A DNA stretch of 64,000 nt. Source: Actinophytocola sp036378875. GTDB lineage: Bacteria; Actinomycetota; Actinomycetes; Mycobacteriales; Pseudonocardiaceae. Positions 33,438-42,405 of this stretch are shown piece by piece. The notes below the pieces were generated by a model. That model was given only the letters and a program-made list of their open reading frames with translations. It made no database searches and was not told the DNA's origin. Where the stretch lies: positions 62,001 through 126,000 of the forward strand of contig NZ_DASUVO010000073.1 in assembly GCF_036378875.1 (NCBI RefSeq). Reading direction: 5' to 3'. Numbering within the stretch: the first letter of the stretch is position 1; each line of letters starts with the position of its first letter. The position numbers and the translations under genes were made by a program.

Positions 33438-34934
33438 ATGAGAACTCTCGCACTGGCCGTCGCGCTGGTGTTGTGCGTCCCGGCCGTCGCGGCTGCCGAG
33501 ACGAACAGCACGGAGCCACCACCACCCGCGGACCGGTTCTTCTCCTACGACCGCCCCGCCACCTACGGTGTCCACATCGGACGGACCGAGGTCCCGGTGC
33601 GGGACGGCAGCCACCTCGCCTGCGACGTGCACCGCCCGGCCGGCGTCGACGGACAACCAGCACCGGGCCGCTTTCCCGCGATCGTCTACGACTACAACGC
33701 CTACGACCAACTCGAGGCCCTTGGCGAGGCCGCGCGGTACTACGTGACGCGCGGCTACGTCGCCGCGGTCTGCAACGCACGCGGCTCCGGCGACTCGCCC
33801 GGTCACCTCGACCCCTTCAGCGCCCAGGAACAGCGCGACAACTACGACCTCATCGAGTGGCTCGGCACCCGGCCGTGGACCAACGGCCGCGTCGGCCAGA
33901 TGGGCGTGAGCTACGGCGGCCACTCGTCGGTGCTGGTCGCGGTGAACAAACCGCCGCACCTGGCCGCGATCATCCCTGTCGACGCGATCAGCGACTGGTA
34001 CGAGAACACCATCTACCGCGGCGGCATCTACTCCCCGCGTATCCGTGCCTGGCAGCAGAGCACCGCACCGGACACGCTGGTCACCTACGCGCAACATCCG
34101 CTCTACGACGACTTCTGGCGCGAGCGCAGCGTCAAGGCCCGTTGGCGCGACCTCGACGTGCCGACACTCCAGATCGCCGGCTGGTACGACCGCTACCGCG
34201 ACGGCATGGTCGCGAACTACCAGGCACGCAAGGAAAACGTGTGGCTGGTGGCCGGCCCGTGGCAGCATGGCATGCCGGCCGGCCAGTACGCCGACATCGG
34301 CACCGGCGGGTTCCTCGCCTGGTGGGACCGCTGGCTGGGCGGACGCCGAGCGCCACTGCCCGCGAAGAAGATCACCTCGTTCGAGACTCCGGCGGGCGGC
34401 TGGCGCCAGTACGACGACTGGCCGGCGGCGAGTACACACACCAGCCGCCTCGCCCTCGGCGCCGACGGCCGGCTCGTCCCAGGGGCGGGCCGCCCGTTCA
34501 CGGCCTCGTTCGCGGTCAACACAGAACCGGCGCCCGGGACACCCGACGAACGGCTCGTCTTCGCTACCGGCACACTGCGCCACGACCTCGTCCTCGCGGG
34601 CGGCATCGAGGCGAGCGTGCGAGCGACGTTCTCGGCGACCGACGGCAACCTCGCGGTCGTCCTGTCGGACCTCGCACCGGATGGCACCACCACCCGCATC
34701 ACGCAGGGTTGGCTGAAGGCGAGCCACCGCAACGGTCACGAGCGGCTCGCCCCGGTCCGTCCCGGTGTCACCTACGACCTCCCGGTCCACGTCTGGCCGA
34801 CCCACTACCGAGTCGAAGCGGGACACCGGCTTCAGGTGACGGTCAGCAGTGACGACTACCCGGAGATCGACTCGGACGCACCGGCCGGCCGCGTCACCAT
34901 CACCCGCGGCACGGTCGCGGTCACCACGTTCTGA
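33438..34934 (+). CDS. secreted CocE/NonD-type hydrolase (X-Pro dipeptidyl-peptidase family)
   Basis: 498 residues. Signal (about 1-20), alpha/beta-hydrolase core (about 50-330) with nucleophile motif GVSYGG, CNARGSGDS upstream and GPWQHG carrying the His, then the C-terminal jelly-roll (about 350-498) typical of cocaine-esterase/glutaryl-acylase/X-Pro peptidases. ATG 33438 follows GGAGG. The bond cut (ester, amide or peptide) cannot be inferred. It converges on the frameshifted esterase with only 10 nt between stops. Confidence 0.85.
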   Translation: MRTLALAVALVLCVPAVAAAETNSTEPPPPADRFFSYDRPATYGVHIGRTEVPVRDGSHLACDVHRPAGVDGQPAPGRFPAIVYDYNAYDQLEALGEAARYYVTRGYVAAVCNARGSGDSPGHLDPFSAQEQRDNYDLIEWLGTRPWTNGRVGQMGVSYGGHSSVLVAVNKPPHLAAIIPVDAISDWYENTIYRGGIYSPRIRAWQQSTAPDTLVTYAQHPLYDDFWRERSVKARWRDLDVPTLQIAGWYDRYRDGMVANYQARKENVWLVAGPWQHGMPAGQYADIGTGGFLAWWDRWLGGRRAPLPAKKITSFETPAGGWRQYDDWPAASTHTSRLALGADGRLVPGAGRPFTASFAVNTEPAPGTPDERLVFATGTLRHDLVLAGGIEASVRATFSATDGNLAVVLSDLAPDGTTTRITQGWLKASHRNGHERLAPVRPGVTYDLPVHVWPTHYRVEAGHRLQVTVSSDDYPEIDSDAPAGRVTITRGTVAVTTF

Positions 34935-34944
34935 CTGGGCGGCG

Positions 34945-36500
34945 TTACGAGCGTGTGGCCCAGAAGGCGCAGTGGTGTTCGGTGGCCAGGTCGACGTCGG
35001 TGATGTTGTCGGGCGCCAGTGACTGGACGTATGGCCGGCGGAGGGAGAAGCTCGGCCAGTCCGGTGCGTCGGCGTGGTTCGGGTCGCCGGTCGTGGCGAA
35101 CGCCGCCCAGTAGTCGATCATCTGGTGGACAGTCGCTGTTGTGCCGGCGTGAACGGGGGCTGGTAGCCGCCGAGGTCGAAGAACGACCACAGGTCCGACG
35201 CGTGCTGGGCGCCCAGCGGCATCGTGGGCGGCGCGGGTGACAGCGGCGGCGGGGCCGGGTCGGCGAACTCGTACTGGTGCACCGTGGTTCGGGCGGCGAG
35301 CCCGCCGGAGGTCGTGTACTGGGGACAGGTCCACATCCGGTCGGTCACGATCGCCGCCCAGGTCAGGGCCGCCGAACCGTACTCCCTGGTCGGGTACGTC
35401 GACCGCACTTCGCCCGCGCTCGTACCGAAGGTCTCGTCGAGCACCTCGTCGAAGGTCTGCTCGCTCATCGGCGCGCCATGGTCGTAGGCGGCGATCCACG
35501 GCCTCGCCTCGTCGCGTGTGGTGCCGGACAGGACCGGGACCCGGTGGAACCGTCCGTCGCGCACCGCGTCACCCGGATACCGCGGCAGCGCCGGCGTGTC
35601 GTACGCGGGCAGGATGAACTCCTGCTGCACCGCCATCAGATCCGTCGCCGGCAGCTTCCGAAGGCATGCCACGTCGGCGCACCCGAGATCCGCCGCGACC
35701 TCCTGGCCGTGCTCGGTGACCGAGGACAGCGGCTGGAAGATCGTCGCCGCCCGCTCGCCCCGGTACTCGAAGTTGTCCAGGTACTCGGTCGCGCAGGAAC
35801 CGCTCTGTAGTACGGCTTTGTGGAACAGCCCGGCCGCCGGGGGCGAGGTGAGCTGCGCGCACACGCTCATCGCCCCTGCGGACTGCCCGGCGATGGTCAC
35901 ATTGTGGGGATCCCCGCCGAACGCGCCGATGTTCGCCCGCACCCACCGCAACGCGGCCTGCTGGTCGGCCAGCCCGAACGTGCCGGAGCCCGCGAGTCCG
36001 GGCATCCCGAAGAACCCGAACACCCCGAGCCGGTAGTTGATCGTCACCACGACCACGTCCCCGCGCTCGACGAGCCGGCGTGCGTCGTAGTTGGCACCCG
36101 CGCCCATGAAGAACCCGCCGCCGTGCACCCACACCACCACGGGCCGGTGCTTGGCCGTGGCCGGCGCGGTGACGTTCAGGTACAGGCAGTCCTCACTCGT
36201 GCTGCCCTCGGGCAGTTCCCCCGGCAGCTGCGCGCACGCCTGCCCGGGCCTGGTCGCGTCCCGCACGCCCGACCAGCGCGTGTGCGGTCGCGGGTTACGC
36301 CACCGCAGCCCGCCCACCGGCGGCGCCGCGTAGGGAATGCCCTGGAACACATGGGTGGTTCCGAGCACCTGCCCACGCACCACACCGCCCCCGGTCCGCA
36401 CGACCGGATCGACTGCCGCGGCCGCCGAACCACCCGGTACCAGCACCGCGGCCGCCGCACCGGCCGAGACCAGCGTCATCAACCATCGTCGTCGCAACAC
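34945..36500 (-). pseudogene. secreted type-B carboxylesterase, frameshifted near the 3' end
   Basis: Signal, then the carboxylesterase fold: EDCLYLNV, VHGGGFFMG oxyanion hole, GQSAGAMS nucleophile Ser, and GAQHASDLW catalytic His are all in the first frame. That frame stops at 35118 after PAQQRLS; the expected continuation (QMIDYWAAFATTGDPN ... HCAFW) resumes one frame over and ends at 34945. One missing base near 35124-35131 explains it. All catalytic residues precede the break. AAGGAGG lies 5 nt before TTG 36497 and 2 nt before GTG 36500. Either a recent pseudogene or a sequence error. Confidence 0.8.
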
Positions 36501-36611
36501 GACCTCCTTCGAGTCGGACGAAGTCCACCTGAACGGAGACCGAAACCGCGACGGCACATGGTCTAACCGCACTTCGACCAAAGTCGAACACCGACCGGCG
36601 TCGCGGCCTGG

Positions 36612-37796
36612 CTAGCGAAGGCCGGCCAGGAACCGGACGACTCGCCGGCCGATCGACGGGCGAGGTCCAGGGTCGGCGGTCCGTTCCGCGATCAGGTGGT
36701 ACGCCTGCAGGGCGTTGCTCCGGAACGCGTGTGTGCCGCCCCAGAGGTACAGGCGGAACGCGCGGTAGGTCTCCGCGCCCCACCGGGCGGTGATGTCCTT
36801 CTCGGCGGCGTCGAGGCGCTTGGCCCACTCTCGCATCGTCAGCTCGTAGTCGCGTGTTTCCCTGGTGACGTCGACGATCTCGAAGCCGTGGTAGAGCAGC
36901 TCGGCGAGGACGTCCTGCAGCGTCATGAACGTGTGCGCGCCCGGCCAGATGTACTCGCGGGTGAACGCGCTCACCGAGAACTTCTGGACCGCCGCGGAGC
37001 CGTCCAGGTAGAGCCGACCGCCCGGTTTCAGCATCCGCCACGCCTGCGCGGCGAAGCGGCGGTAGTTGGGCAGGTGCTCGATCACCCCGTAGATCACCGC
37101 GTGGTCGTAGGGTTCCGCCGGCCGGTGGTCGAGGAAGTCCTCGAGGAACACCTCACCCGGCAGGCCGTTCTCGTCGATCAGGCGCCGGATGTAGCGTGCC
37201 GAGTCCTCGGCGATCGTCAACGTGGTGACGTGCACGCCGCGGGCGCCGCAGTACTGGGTCACGCCGCCCCAGCCGCCGCCGATGTCCAGCAGGCGCATGC
37301 CGGGCTTCAGGCCCAGCCCGTCGACCATGGACTCCAGCTTGTGCTCGGCGGCCTCCTCCAGCGTCTCGTCCGGCGACCGGAACAGTCCCTGCGAGTAGAA
37401 CCGGAACCGCTTGTCGATGAACGTCAGGTAGAAGTCGTCTCCCCGGCCGTAGTGCCGGCCGATGGCCTTCGCGTTCATCGCCGTCGCGGTGCGGGCGAGG
37501 TCGAACAGGAACCGGACCTTCTGCAGGAGCGGGACTTTCGTGCGCAGTGCGTGCCGCACGCCGAACAGAGCGCCGAGGTCGCCGGTGACGTCGAGGTCGC
37601 CCGACACGTACGCGCGGCCGACGCCCAACTCGGTGAGCGGGGTGCGCAGCGCGCGGTCGGAGCGGAACGTCAACGCGTAGACCGGTTCCCCGGTGCCGAC
37701 GGTGAACGTGGTGCCGTCGGGAAGGTGGATCTCACCGGGTATGTCGATCATCGCCAGCAACGCGGCGAGACTGCCGCCCGGTACGGCCTCGGTCAT
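36612..37796 (-). CDS. cyclopropane-fatty-acyl-phospholipid synthase-like SAM methyltransferase
   Basis: 394 residues. An N-terminal lipid-binding region (about 1-120) precedes the SAM-dependent methyltransferase domain (about 125-375): RFYSQGLF, EEAAEHKLE, LDIGGGWGG (SAM loop), YGVIEHL and GAHTFMTL match the CFA synthase family. The usual HYDxxN active-site start reads HYGRGD, so the reaction may be methylation or cyclopropanation of membrane lipids. A palindrome lies just upstream of its ribosome site. Starts ATG 37796 with AGGA upstream. Confidence 0.85.
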   Translation of the reverse strand: MTEAVPGGSLAALLAMIDIPGEIHLPDGTTFTVGTGEPVYALTFRSDRALRTPLTELGVGRAYVSGDLDVTGDLGALFGVRHALRTKVPLLQKVRFLFDLARTATAMNAKAIGRHYGRGDDFYLTFIDKRFRFYSQGLFRSPDETLEEAAEHKLESMVDGLGLKPGMRLLDIGGGWGGVTQYCGARGVHVTTLTIAEDSARYIRRLIDENGLPGEVFLEDFLDHRPAEPYDHAVIYGVIEHLPNYRRFAAQAWRMLKPGGRLYLDGSAAVQKFSVSAFTREYIWPGAHTFMTLQDVLAELLYHGFEIVDVTRETRDYELTMREWAKRLDAAEKDITARWGAETYRAFRLYLWGGTHAFRSNALQAYHLIAERTADPGPRPSIGRRVVRFLAGLR

Positions 37797-37809
37797 TCCT
37801 GTTCCAGCC

Positions 37810-37830
37810 CCCGTTTTCTGTGAAAACGGG
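37810..37830. promoter_or_regulatory. 9-bp-stem palindrome upstream of the CFA-like gene
   Basis: CCCGTTTTC-TGT-GAAAACGGG, perfect inverted repeat 13 nt upstream of the ATG on the minus strand. Position suggests an operator or an RNA hairpin that masks the ribosome site. Confidence 0.5.
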
Positions 37831-37918
37831 TTGAGCGTAGCCGTGATGTCCGCTCACTCGGCAGCGTTCGCGCCAGAGCGGACACCAGGTCTGCCCGTTC
37901 GATCATTGGCTGGGACGT

Positions 37919-37958
37919 GGTGCTGCCGGCCACCTTTGTTCGGATGGCCGGCAGCACC
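37919..37958 (-). terminator. terminator of the DoxX gene
   Basis: A 14-bp stem (GGTGCTGCCGGCCA / TGGCCGGCAGCACC) with a 12-nt loop, 21 nt beyond the DoxX stop in its direction of transcription. Confidence 0.8.
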
Positions 37959-37979
37959 GGTGTGGGACCGGACTGCTCC

Positions 37980-38582
37980 TCAGCGCAGCCACGGGTTCTT
38001 CTCGACAATGCCGAGCCTGGCCCAAACCTTGCCGAGCCCCCAGGTGTTGCCGGCGGCGACGATGGCCAGCCAGATCATCACGAGGGCGTAGAGGATGTGG
38101 TAGTCGAGGACGGGGTTGGTGGACATGGTGGGTTCGCCCGCGTCGGTGAACCGGTCGAGCGGCCATTCGGCTGCCCACATGAGCAGCATCATGAGCGTGC
38201 CGGACACGGCCGCGATCCGCAGCCCGACGCCGAACACGAGCGCGATGCCGATGCCGGCGAGGCCGAGCATGAACAGCCAGTCCGCCCAGCCGTCGCCGGC
38301 CCAGCCGCGGAAGGTGTCGGCGAAGGGACCGTGGTCGATGTTGCCGAGGAAACCCTTGGTGGGCGAGCCGCCGTTGATCCAGGCCCGCTCGTCGGGTGTG
38401 GCGTAGCCGAGGCCGAAGGTCTTGTCGAGGAACGCCCACAGGAAGACGAGTCCTGTGGCGATCCGGACCACGGCCGCGAAGCGCGCCGCGACACCCGGCG
38501 TGGTCGTGGTGACCGCGGTCGGGGTGGTGGCGGGTCGCACCGGGATGTTCTTGTTCTGTTGCGGGTGGTCCTTGATGGACAT
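37980..38582 (-). CDS. DoxX-family membrane protein
   Basis: 200 residues. About 40 polar N-terminal residues, then four predicted membrane spans (about 35-55, 85-125, 130-145, 165-185). The RIATGLVFLWAFLDKTFGLGY start is typical of the DoxX/SURF4-like family, subunits or relatives of thiosulfate:quinone oxidoreductase complexes; the role of stand-alone copies is uncertain. AAGGAGG upstream of ATG 38582 fixes the start. No partner gene is adjacent. Confidence 0.85.
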   Translation of the reverse strand: MSIKDHPQQNKNIPVRPATTPTAVTTTTPGVAARFAAVVRIATGLVFLWAFLDKTFGLGYATPDERAWINGGSPTKGFLGNIDHGPFADTFRGWAGDGWADWLFMLGLAGIGIALVFGVGLRIAAVSGTLMMLLMWAAEWPLDRFTDAGEPTMSTNPVLDYHILYALVMIWLAIVAAGNTWGLGKVWARLGIVEKNPWLR

Positions 38583-38965
38583 TGTCAGCCTCCTTCTCGG
38601 GTGGGATGGCTTCAGTGTTGGCCGTGCTCCACGCACGGGTCTGGAGTCCAAGGTCCTTTCTGTCGAAAGCGTTGGTCCCTGTTCGTGGGCACTGCGCACA
38701 GCGACCCTCGAACGCCGGACACATCGGGTACACCGGCCGCGGCGCTCACCGGCGCACTACGGGTCCGGGGGCCAGGACCCTGGTGAGCCGGCACACGGCC
38801 GGTTATGGCGCGAACACGGGAAGCACCGCCGGACGCGAGGGGCCGGCGGCGCGTTTCGATGGGATCAGCGGTTGATGTGGGCGCGCTGCTCGAACTCGCG
38901 GCCGGCGCGCAACTGCTCGTCGTCGTCCGCTCTCGCTGGAAGGTGAGTCCCCGAGGGAAAGGAGA
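38583..38965. other. non-coding stretch, about 380 nt
   Basis: No gene recognised. Near its right end GAAAGGAG precedes an ATG at 38970 (plus strand) that opens only nine codons. Remaining open frames lack ribosome sites and motifs. Confidence 0.4.
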
Positions 38966-39109
38966 TCAGATGACGAGCACCGACAGCCGCGGCAGGTAGC
39001 CCAGCTCGACGGCGGTCCACTCGACGTGGCCGGGTCCTATCAGGACAGTGGCGAGTGTCCCAACCATGTTCCGCACGGCCGCTGGGTGGTGGGTGATCGT
39101 GGTCGTCAT
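38966..39109 (-). CDS. 47-aa small protein next to the 2TM gene
   Basis: ATG 39109 lies 1 nt after the stop of the 2TM-domain gene and opens a 47-codon frame ending in TGA at 38966. Most codons end in G or C, as in real genes here. It starts MTTTITHHPAAVRNM and has a short hydrophobic centre (VGTLATVLIGPG) and end (LPRLSVLVI). I do not recognise the family. The one-base spacing makes co-translation with the 2TM gene likely. Confidence 0.5.
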   Translation of the reverse strand: MTTTITHHPAAVRNMVGTLATVLIGPGHVEWTAVELGYLPRLSVLVI

Positions 39110-39110
39110 C

Positions 39111-39386
39111 TCACTGGTCCGTGTCGTCGAGACGAGCTGCTTCACGGTCCACTTCGGCCTCGGTGATCGGCCTGGCGAAGAAGGCGTTCCAGGCGTGCAT
39201 CAGCAAGCCCGCGCCCCAGAACAGGATGGGGAAGACCGGCCAGAAGAAGCCGTCCGGGTTGGTCGCCGTCCAGATGACGATCAGGCCCGTGTTGATGACC
39301 AGGAACATGATCAGGTGCGGGAAGAACCCGCGCCGCTCCTCGATCCGTTTGCGTGCGGTCTCACGTACGTCGGGTGTGCCGGTCAT
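39111..39386 (-). CDS. 2TM domain protein
   Basis: 91 residues of the 2TM-domain type: an amphipathic N-terminus with ARKRIEERRGFFPHL, two membrane helices (about 24-42 and 49-65), and an acidic tail. The same fold is found attached to histidine kinases, but as a stand-alone protein its role is unknown. Start ATG 39386. Confidence 0.85.
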   Translation of the reverse strand: MTGTPDVRETARKRIEERRGFFPHLIMFLVINTGLIVIWTATNPDGFFWPVFPILFWGAGLLMHAWNAFFARPITEAEVDREAARLDDTDQ

Positions 39387-39494
39387 GGCTCACACCTCCC
39401 TGGCTCGACTGTCACCTCCGAGCCTCGGCCGCGTGCGGGCCCCAGAACAGGGACCTCGGTAACCGAAGGAAGGACCCGAAGTCCCGACCGGAAG

Positions 39495-40733
39495 CTAGCG
39501 GGCGGGTAGTGGGAATCCGAGTTGGCGGCCGGCGTCGCGGAGGTGGTCGCGGGCGTTGGGGTGGGCGACGTGGTCGATGATCTGTTGGGCTTGGTCGGCC
39601 GCGTCGTGGCCCCAGATGGTGGCGGTGCCTTGTTCGCTGACGATGTAGCTGTGTTGGAAGGAGGTCACGGGTCCGGTGAGTCGGGGTACGACGGTGGACA
39701 CGTCGGCCTTGGGGTGCCAGGAGGGCAGGGCGATGATGGCTTTGCCGCCGGGTGAGTGGAGTGCGCCGACGACGAAGTCGGTTTGGCCGCCGAAGCCGGA
39801 GTAGATGGCCCCGTGGACGCGGCTGGCGTTGGCTTGGGCGTAGAGGTCTATCTGTAGCGCGCTGTTGATCGAGACCAGTGATCGCTGGCGGGCGATCAGG
39901 CCGGGGTCGTTGGTTTTCTCGGTGCGCAGCAGCCGTACCCTCGGGTTGCGGTCCACCCACTCGTATAGCTCGGTGGTGCCGAACACGAACGACGCGGTCA
40001 CCGGAGTGTCCGCGTCGAGGGCACCGGCCCGCTCCAGTCCGAGGACGCCGTCGCTGAACATCTCCGACCACACGGACAGGCCTTGCCGGTCGGTCAGCGC
40101 GGCGAGGACCGCGTCGGGGACGGCGCCGATGCCCAACTGGAGGGTGGCGGCCTCGGGGACCAGGGCGGCCACGCGGGTGCCGATCTGCTGGGAGACCTGG
40201 CTGGTGGGGCGTGGTGTTGGTGAGGTGAGTGGTTCGTCGGCCTCGATGGCGTAGTCGATTTCGTCGCAGGCCAGGACCGCGTCCCCGTAGGTGTAGGGCA
40301 TGCGCGGGTTGAGTTGGGCGACCACGATGCCGCCGCGGGTCCGTGCCGCCTCGATCGCGGCCGGCAGGATGTTGACCTCGGTGCCCAACGACACGGTGCC
40401 GTCCACGGGGGACGAGGTGTGGATGAGCACGATGTCCGGCGGCAGTGACTGGGTGAGCAGGTGCGGTACCAGTGACAGGCGGGACGGGAAGTAACGCAGC
40501 CGGGGCGTGCCGCGCATACCCGCGCCGACGAACGGGGTCTCCAGCAGCACGCCGTCGCGGTCGGGCATGCCGGGTTGGGCGTTGAGCGCGAACAACCGGT
40601 ACTCGGCGAGCGACTTGTCCAGCACCGCCAGTGCGGTGGCGGGTGTGGCGAAGTTCCCGCTGACCACCACCCGCGGTGTTCCGGCCACTCGGGACAGCAC
40701 GGTGGCGAGTTGGGACTCGGAAAGAGTACGCAT
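39495..40733 (-). CDS. acetyl-CoA hydrolase/transferase family (4-hydroxybutyrate CoA-transferase-like)
   Basis: 412 residues, two alpha/beta CoA-transferase domains (about 1-185 and 190-410). GIGAVPDAV and SEMFSDGV (catalytic Glu region), then SINSALQIDLYAQ and GFGGQTDFV, are signature segments of the acetyl-CoA hydrolase/transferase family. It moves CoA between acetyl-CoA and a short carboxylate such as 4-hydroxybutyrate, succinate or propionate; the exact acceptor is not readable. Stand-alone gene. Confidence 0.87.
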   Translation of the reverse strand: MRTLSESQLATVLSRVAGTPRVVVSGNFATPATALAVLDKSLAEYRLFALNAQPGMPDRDGVLLETPFVGAGMRGTPRLRYFPSRLSLVPHLLTQSLPPDIVLIHTSSPVDGTVSLGTEVNILPAAIEAARTRGGIVVAQLNPRMPYTYGDAVLACDEIDYAIEADEPLTSPTPRPTSQVSQQIGTRVAALVPEAATLQLGIGAVPDAVLAALTDRQGLSVWSEMFSDGVLGLERAGALDADTPVTASFVFGTTELYEWVDRNPRVRLLRTEKTNDPGLIARQRSLVSINSALQIDLYAQANASRVHGAIYSGFGGQTDFVVGALHSPGGKAIIALPSWHPKADVSTVVPRLTGPVTSFQHSYIVSEQGTATIWGHDAADQAQQIIDHVAHPNARDHLRDAGRQLGFPLPAR

Positions 40734-40899
40734 GATCCCTCGATGCTATGTCACGTGGTGGTGATGCCGGCGTCGCCGCCGTCCGGGTCAGCACTCGATT
40801 CAGCACTGAAGACCAGCCGGGCCATCCCTTCGCCGGCACGGCACCGGACGCCGCCGCTGGGCGACGGTCCCGGTGGTCCGTCGTCATAGTCTGATCAGC

Positions 40900-41439
40900 G
40901 TGACCGAACGAGCATTTCCCCTAGCGACCTTGGCCAGCGAACGACTGATGCTGCGCCCGTTCCGGTCGGATGACGCCGTCGACGTGCATGCCGTGTGGAA
41001 CGACGAGGCCTACCTTCGCTTCGCGCCCGCGGGGTTGGCCACCGCCGGAGCTGACCTGCCGCGGGCGGTCGAGTGGTGTTCGAGTGGGCCGATCTTCGCC
41101 GTCGAGCGGGGTGCGGACGGGCGGCTGGTCGGCCATGTCGCGCTGTTCGGCACGGACTGGGTCAGCATGGTCACTGAGATCCACTACTGGACCGCGCCTT
41201 GGGGACGGGGCAACGGCTATGCGGCCGAGGCGGTCCGTGTCGTGGCCCGGTGGGCGCTGACCGCGCAGGGCCTGGCCCGTATCGCACTGAAGGCGGTGGT
41301 CGACAACGCCGCGTCGATCCGGGTGGCCGAGGCCGCGGGGTTTCGTTTCGAGGGCATCCTGCGCAACGCCGCTCTGACCCGGTCCGGCCGCGGCGACTTC
41401 GCCGCCTACAGCCTGATCCCCGCCGACCTCACCGCGTAG
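40900..41439 (+). CDS. GNAT acetyltransferase (RimJ-like)
   Basis: 179 residues. RLMLRPFRSDDA start, then the acetyl-CoA binding segment WGRGNGYAAEAVR and the C-terminal N-x-x-S-x-R-V-A-E-AAGF block are the hallmarks of ribosomal-protein/antibiotic-type N-acetyltransferases. GTG 40900 precedes the first conserved residues; GTG 40873 is an alternative. The substrate amine is unknown. Confidence 0.85.
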   Translation: MTERAFPLATLASERLMLRPFRSDDAVDVHAVWNDEAYLRFAPAGLATAGADLPRAVEWCSSGPIFAVERGADGRLVGHVALFGTDWVSMVTEIHYWTAPWGRGNGYAAEAVRVVARWALTAQGLARIALKAVVDNAASIRVAEAAGFRFEGILRNAALTRSGRGDFAAYSLIPADLTA

Positions 41440-41646
41440 GACGCGACACGAGTAACACCAGGCGCCTACTGGTGGTGGCCGAGCCCGACCCATGTCACGG
41501 GCAGCCACACGCGCATCACGTCAGGTGCTCGGGGTCCTTGGGCCGGGTGGACAGGGACCTCGGACACTGCGACCGCCGGCCGCGATGCGCGACGATGCTC
41601 GGGGGAGCGGCGTGTGCGCACACCGCGGAGTGCGAAGGAGCAGGCG

Positions 41647-42399
41647 GTGAGAGAGACGACCATGACCGTCCACGCGGGACTGGCGGCGCGTGCGGTCAAC
41701 GTGAGCAAGGTGTTCGGGTCGGGCGACACGGCGGTTCGTGCCCTGGACCGGGTCAGCGTCGAGTTACCCAGCCGGCGGCTCACCGCGGTGATGGGGCCGA
41801 GCGGTTCGGGCAAGTCCACTCTGATGCACTGCATGGCGGGGCTCGACCGGGTCACCGAGGGGGAGATCTGGATCGGTGACACCGCCCTGAGTGGACTGTC
41901 CGAACGGCAGCTCACCCTTCTGCGGCGCGAGCACGTCGGGTTCGTGTTCCAGGCGTTCAACCTGCTGCCGACGCTGACCGCCGGGGAGAACATCGAGCTG
42001 CCCATGGCGATCGCCGGCCGCAAGCCCGACAAGGCGTGGTACGACAAGGTGATCGACGCGGTCGGGTTGCGTCCGCGCCTGGGGCACCGGCCGGCCGAGC
42101 TGTCCGGCGGCGAACAGCAGCGGGTCGCCGGCGCCCGTGCGCTCGTCGGCAGACCGACGGTGATCTTCGCCGACGAGCCGACCGGCAACCTGGACTCGCG
42201 GGCGAGCGCCGAACTGCTGCGGTTCATGCGCCGGTCGGTCGACGAGTTCGGGCAGACCATCGTGATGGTCACCCACGACCCGAACGCCGCCGCGTTCGCC
42301 GACCGGGTGCTCTTCCTCGCCGACGGCCGGATCGTGGCCGAGATGCTCGAGCCAACGGCCGAGAAGGTGCTCGAGTACATGAAGCACGCCGGGGACTGA
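41647..42399 (+). CDS. ABC transporter ATPase (MacB/LolD type)
   Basis: 250 residues. Walker A GPSGSGKST, Q-loop FVFQAFNLLP, signature LSGGEQQRVAGARAL (Gly where Ile/Val/Cys is usual), Walker B VIFADEPTGNLDS and the H-loop VTHD are all present. GTG 41647 chosen because GAAGGAG ends 6 nt upstream; the family's conserved part begins near ATG 41662. The permease starts 6 nt downstream; together they form a MacB-like exporter or mechanotransmitter. Confidence 0.92.
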   Translation: MRETTMTVHAGLAARAVNVSKVFGSGDTAVRALDRVSVELPSRRLTAVMGPSGSGKSTLMHCMAGLDRVTEGEIWIGDTALSGLSERQLTLLRREHVGFVFQAFNLLPTLTAGENIELPMAIAGRKPDKAWYDKVIDAVGLRPRLGHRPAELSGGEQQRVAGARALVGRPTVIFADEPTGNLDSRASAELLRFMRRSVDEFGQTIVMVTHDPNAAAFADRVLFLADGRIVAEMLEPTAEKVLEYMKHAGD

Positions 42400-42405
42400 T
42401 CCGCG

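Noticed and set aside
37525..37550. GGGACTTTCGTGC match to the repeat inside the CFA-like gene
   Set aside because: Only 13 bp, inside conserved coding sequence (RTKVPLLQ), no second unit.
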